The position numbers and the translations under genes were made by a program. Below, one piece after another: positions 7,153-9,909 of a stretch of DNA of 9,909 bases (its first letter is position 1; every line of letters starts with the position of its first letter). Origin of the DNA: Bacteroidia bacterium. Lineage in GTDB: Bacteria; Bacteroidota; Bacteroidia; NS11-12g; UBA9320. Below the pieces are notes generated by a model. That model worked only from the letters and a program-made list of their open reading frames with translations. It was not told the origin of the DNA and made no database searches. The stretch covers positions 1 through 9,909 of the forward strand of contig JAQWZS010000124.1 in the NCBI GenBank assembly GCA_029253325.1, read 5' to 3'.

Positions 7153-7939
7153 AGCTTGTATTTAGTGAGGGAGACGTGCCCAAGTGATTGTGAAAACTGA
7201 GCCCAACGTCAATGAGAAATGATGCTTTTTTAAAGCTTATTCCGCATCCAATCATTTGATTAAGATTGAAACCAGTTCTGAACTTATAGTGCTCTTTTAT
7301 TATCTCGAGACCAACACATAGATTGATTTGTTGATTGTTTGATTGCAGAGCATCAATATAGGTGTTAATATTTTTAGTCAATTCATGATTAATTCATAGT
7401 CTAATCCTTGCAGGTAGATTTTCTTTGGGGTATTCAATGATTTGACTTTGGTTAGGGTTCTCAATTTGAAATCCAATAGAATTTTTAGTGTTGATTTGAT
7501 AATGTAAACCAGCGTTGAATGTCAGTATATTGTTGCTTTGATAATAAGCATTTTGTGAGCTAAAACGGTTAAAATTTATGGTTACTCCAGCAGCTAAATT
7601 TTGATTGAATTTTTTGGCAAAAGCGAGAGCTATTTTTTGATTTAATACAATTCCATTTTCAGCTTGGTACGAAATAGCAATTGCTGATTTATTTAGCGAA
7701 TAATTTCCAATTAACTGCACTTTTGAATATTGGCGGATTCCATATCGATTTTGTGCATTTATTGATATTTTGGATGGTGAGAAGCAAAGATTAGCTGGAT
7801 TGAACTCAATCGAAAAAGGAGAAATATATGTGACTGAAGAGCCACCTAAACTAGTAGTTACTGCATCATATGGAGGGTAGTTTGCGTATACTTGAGTGCA
7901 GACAAAAGAAATAAGAGTAAAGAAATAGAGTTTAATCAC
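7142..7939 (-). pseudogene. Outer-membrane beta-barrel gene interrupted by an in-frame TGA
   Basis: Codons 1-181 encode a signal peptide (IKLYFFTLISFVCTQVYA) followed by a SLGGSSVTYISPFSIEFNPANL segment and beta-strands, resembling the PorV/FadL-like group of Bacteroidota outer-membrane proteins; the exact family is uncertain. At 7396-7394 a TGA stops the frame after RIRL. The same frame continues without shift for 83 more codons (INHELTKNI to the end), supplying the missing strands and a barrel-like end, LGTSPSLNTSYAW. A Gly (GGA) at the stop would read RIRLGINHEL, so one base change explains it. The downstream half has no ATG in frame near its beginning, only a TTG at 7381. The start at 7939 is GTG, 9 bp after the MerR-like gene; no in-frame ATG precedes it. 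Alternatives are a sequencing error or readthrough. A truncated 181-residue product would lack its last strands and probably not assemble. Confidence 0.8.
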
Positions 7940-7948
7940 TCTACAAAA

Positions 7949-8275
7949 TTATAACTCTTGTTTTAGTTGAGTTAAGAAGTTTTTGATTTTTTTTAGTTTT
8001 CGAACGATTTTGACATTTTGGTCAACCTTTTGTTTATCGATTTTTAGTTTTTCAATAGCCCCTTGGATTGTGTATTTGTTTTGTTTGACGAGCAGGTGAA
8101 TTTTTGATATTTCTTCGATATCTTTTTGGCTGTAAAAACGTGTTCCTTTGTTGTTCCTTTTTGGGTTAAAAGATGGGAATTCAGATTCCCAATAACGTAA
8201 TGTTGAGGGTGGAACGTCGAAGTGGTTACAAACTTCAGTGAGGTTGTGAAATAGTTTTTCGGAAGAGAGTCCCAT
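7949..8275 (-). CDS. MerR-family-like DNA-binding regulator (108 aa)
   Basis: A small winged-helix protein with a MerR-type HTH. Residues about 8-30 give the helix-turn-helix (LFHNLTEVCNHF, then VPPSTLRYWES), followed by the wing FNPKRNNKGTRFYS and helices DIEEISKIHLLVKQ and YTIQGAIEKLK. The last 30 residues are a charged, coiled-coil-like dimerisation helix. There is no effector domain and no cysteine pattern for metal sensing: the only cysteine is Cys16. This stand-alone short form is found across Bacteroidota beside M23 peptidase genes; its regulon is, to my knowledge, undefined. Its ATG overlaps the peptidase stop codon in TAATG, so the two are probably translated together. It may act on its own operon or on envelope genes, but nothing in the sequence shows the target. 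Confidence 0.88.
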   Translation of the reverse strand: MGLSSEKLFHNLTEVCNHFDVPPSTLRYWESEFPSFNPKRNNKGTRFYSQKDIEEISKIHLLVKQNKYTIQGAIEKLKIDKQKVDQNVKIVRKLKKIKNFLTQLKQEL

Positions 8276-9237
8276 TAGTCAAAAGACTGATTAGGGTTAG
8301 AAGAAAGTTTGATGATTTCTTCGTATTGTTCCGTGGTTAGGTCGTTGTAGAAATACCCAATTGGATTTACTTGAACACCATTTTTGGCAACTTCATAATG
8401 TAAGTGAGGGCCCGTAGATTTACCCGTGCTACCAACTAGTCCAATTTGTTGACCTCTCTTCACACGTTGTCCTTGTCTTACACTTGCTCTGCTCATGTGA
8501 CCGTATAGCGTGGTATATCCATAACCATGGTCAATAACTACGTGAGTTCCATAGCCCCATCTTGCACGTTTTACTTTTTTAATAACGCCATCTCCAGTGG
8601 CATATATTTTAGTGCCAGTAGGTGCAGAAAAATCGAGGCCTTTGTGCATTTTTCGTGTTCTGTAAATGGGATCGATTCGGTATCCGAATCCAGATGCAAT
8701 TCTTCTTAAATTCTTATTAGATACTGGTTGAATGGCAGGTATAGAGGCAAGCATCTTACTTTTATTTTTTGCCATTTTAATTAGTTTTTCGTAGGATTCC
8801 TTTTGAATCTTGGACTGATTGTCCATGTTGTCCAAGCGTTGGTGAAGTTTTTTGATTTTTTCACCATTTCTTAACTGATCTAAAGAAATATATTTATCCG
8901 ATCCACCTGTTCCAGCTTTACGGATATCATCGCTGATGGGATTTGCACCAAATATTTCTCGGTATACGTTATCATCCATGGATGATAAGTCATCCAATTT
9001 AGACTGCATATCCAATGATTTTTTTTCTAAAAGTTTTACCTGAATTTGATAATCAGCCAATTGATTTTTAAGAGCTTCTGTGTTTTCTCCTTTATTGACA
9101 ATCAGAAAACTAATTATACCAATGATAACGGCAAGAGAAATAAATCCAAATACACGAGCAATTTGGATAAAAAGCGTGTTTGAAACTTTTTCATATTCAA
9201 GAGTTTCAGGATTAAATCTAAATTTCGTTTTACGCAT
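8275..9237 (-). CDS. Membrane-anchored M23 (LytM-type) peptidase (320 aa)
   Basis: A predicted zinc endopeptidase acting on peptidoglycan cross-links in the periplasm. A cytoplasmic N-terminus (1-22) leads into a transmembrane helix at about 26-47, then a coiled coil at about 52-85 and a second helical stretch at about 120-163. The M23 domain runs from about 180 to 295. All expected residues are present: His198 and Asp202 in MHKGLD, His247 in YGHM, and His278 and His280 in GPHLHYE, so the enzyme should be catalytically competent rather than an EnvC/NlpD-like degenerate activator. The N-terminal motif KFRFNPETLEYEKV is characteristic of this Bacteroidota subfamily. The gene is divergent from alaS and heads the leftward series, overlapping the MerR-like gene by one base. 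Confidence 0.93.
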   Translation of the reverse strand: MRKTKFRFNPETLEYEKVSNTLFIQIARVFGFISLAVIIGIISFLIVNKGENTEALKNQLADYQIQVKLLEKKSLDMQSKLDDLSSMDDNVYREIFGANPISDDIRKAGTGGSDKYISLDQLRNGEKIKKLHQRLDNMDNQSKIQKESYEKLIKMAKNKSKMLASIPAIQPVSNKNLRRIASGFGYRIDPIYRTRKMHKGLDFSAPTGTKIYATGDGVIKKVKRARWGYGTHVVIDHGYGYTTLYGHMSRASVRQGQRVKRGQQIGLVGSTGKSTGPHLHYEVAKNGVQVNPIGYFYNDLTTEQYEEIIKLSSNPNQSFD

Positions 9238-9239
9238 TG

Positions 9240-9247
9240 TATTTTTG
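9240..9247 (+). promoter_or_regulatory. Possible -7 element for alaS
   Basis: TATTTTTG agrees with TAnnTTTG and lies 66 bp before the alaS ATG, which would give a leader of about 60 bases. It adjoins the first codon of the divergent peptidase gene and has no TTG at -33 spacing. Support is weak; some promoter for alaS must however lie in this 76-bp gap or just inside the peptidase gene. Confidence 0.25.
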
Positions 9248-9263
9248 CCTACTTAATACGATG

Positions 9264-9271
9264 CGAAGGTA
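9264..9271 (-). promoter_or_regulatory. Candidate -7 element for the M23 peptidase operon
   Basis: On the minus strand this reads TACCTTCG followed by C, a one-base variant of the Bacteroidota TAnnTTTG -7 element. It lies 26 bp before the peptidase ATG at 9237, giving a short leader of about 20 bases. A TGTTAA lies about 22 bp further upstream and could be a weak -33 element. Confidence 0.4.
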
Positions 9272-9313
9272 AGAAAGTTCTCGCATTAATTATTAACAGC
9301 TATATCCAAAAGA

Positions 9314-9909
9314 ATGACTGCACAAGACATAAGGAAGACATTTCTAGCTTTTTTTGAAAAAAAAGGTCATAAAATTGTTGATTCTGCACCTATTGTAATC
9401 AAAGATGATCCAACTCTGATGTTTACAAACGCAGGGATGAATCAGTTTAAGGATATCTTTCTAGGAAATCAATCTCCTATTAACTCGAGAATTGTTGATA
9501 CTCAAAAATGCCTTCGTGTTAGTGGTAAACATAATGATCTTGAAGAGGTGGGAGTAGATACCTATCACCATACCATGTTTGAAATGCTTGGGAATTGGAG
9601 TTTTGGAGATTATTTTAAGGAGGATGCAATTAATTGGGCTTGGGAGCTATTAACGGATGTGTATAATCTTGACAAAGATCGGTTGTATGTTTCTGTGTTT
9701 GAGGGAAGTGAGCCCGATCAATTAGATTTAGATATTGATGCCAAGAATTTTTGGTTGAATCATGTTTCGGAAGACAGAATAATTCTTGGAAATAAAAAGG
9801 ATAACTTTTGGGAAATGGGAGAGACCGGTCCCTGCGGTCCCTGCTCTGAGATACATATTGACCTAAGATCAGATGAGGAGCGATCCAAAGTGGACGGAGC
9901 AAGTTTGGT
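9314..9909 (+). CDS. alaS: Alanyl-tRNA synthetase, N-terminal part (partial, runs off the window)
   Basis: Class II aminoacyl-tRNA synthetase that charges tRNA(Ala) with alanine in the cytoplasm. The frame opens at ATG 9314 (MTAQDIRKTFLAFFEKKGHK) and stays open to the last base, giving 198 codons of a protein usually about 870 residues long. Only the aminoacylation domain is present. It shows the class II core: LMFTNAGMNQFKDIFLG, then QKCLRVSGKHNDLEEVG, HHTMFEMLGNWSFGDYF, and ETGPCGPCSEIHID near the right edge. These match AlaS closely. The editing domain and C-Ala domain would lie beyond the window. It is divergently transcribed from the M23 peptidase, 76 bp away. Confidence 0.97.
   Translation, partial: MTAQDIRKTFLAFFEKKGHKIVDSAPIVIKDDPTLMFTNAGMNQFKDIFLGNQSPINSRIVDTQKCLRVSGKHNDLEEVGVDTYHHTMFEMLGNWSFGDYFKEDAINWAWELLTDVYNLDKDRLYVSVFEGSEPDQLDLDIDAKNFWLNHVSEDRIILGNKKDNFWEMGETGPCGPCSEIHIDLRSDEERSKVDGASL

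Noticed and set aside
7142..7381. A separate 79-residue gene downstream of the TGA
   Set aside because: Its only nearby start is TTG at 7381, it has no signal peptide, and its content completes the barrel of the upstream frame in the same phase. It is treated as the 3' half of the broken gene.
7394..7396. UGA recoding to an amino acid (glycine or selenocysteine) to explain the stop
   Set aside because: No other gene in the window uses in-frame TGA, Trp and Gly use normal codons, and no SECIS-like hairpin was recognised just downstream; a point mutation is simpler.
7944..7951. TAATTTTG on the minus strand as a promoter for the broken barrel gene
   Set aside because: It matches TAnnTTTG but lies only 4 bp from the GTG start and overlaps the MerR-like stop codon, so transcription would start at or inside the coding region; probably AT-rich chance.
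9238..9313. T-box or other riboswitch leader upstream of alaS
   Set aside because: The gap is only 76 bp, with no terminator hairpin and no T-box sequence; it is too short for such a leader.

Overview
The window reads as a chromosomal segment of a Bacteroidota bacterium, most likely Flavobacteriales or a close relative. The lineage call rests on four things. There is a secreted protein with a type IX secretion (T9SS) type A sorting domain. The atpD-atpC pair stands apart from other ATP synthase genes and has a short epsilon subunit. An M23 peptidase and a MerR-like gene sit divergently from alaS, an order I associate with this phylum. Several candidate promoters resemble the TAnnTTTG -7 element of Bacteroidota. 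This is mostly ordinary housekeeping and envelope DNA; I see no phage, transposon, CRISPR array or defence island.

Left part, + strand (1-1670): a small SRP RNA gene (4.5S-type) occupies the left edge. It is followed by a transaldolase-family gene and, 23 bp later, a family 2 glycosyltransferase of the polyprenol-phosphate-mannose synthase type. A strong intrinsic terminator closes this unit at 1641-1669.

Middle and right, - strand (1736-9237): after a solitary small T9SS-sorted protein (1736-2278), all genes run leftward in one tightly packed series. In transcription order these are an M23 (LytM) membrane-anchored peptidase, a MerR-like regulator, an outer-membrane beta-barrel gene broken by an in-frame TGA, a large barrel with an N-terminal helix-hairpin-helix domain, pdxJ, atpD and atpC. 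Junctions are very short: TAATG overlaps at peptidase/regulator and atpD/atpC, an 11-bp overlap between the two barrel genes, and gaps of 7-9 bp elsewhere. Only the 63-bp pdxJ-atpD gap carries a plausible promoter. A hairpin terminator lies just beyond atpC.

Right edge, + strand: alaS starts at 9314 and runs off the window. It is divergent from the peptidase gene across a 76-bp region that must hold promoters for both.

The most notable points are the single nonsense codon in the smaller barrel gene, the HHH-plus-barrel outer-membrane protein beside it, a near cargo-less T9SS protein, and active-site residues marking the first gene as a transaldolase rather than a fructose-6-phosphate aldolase.
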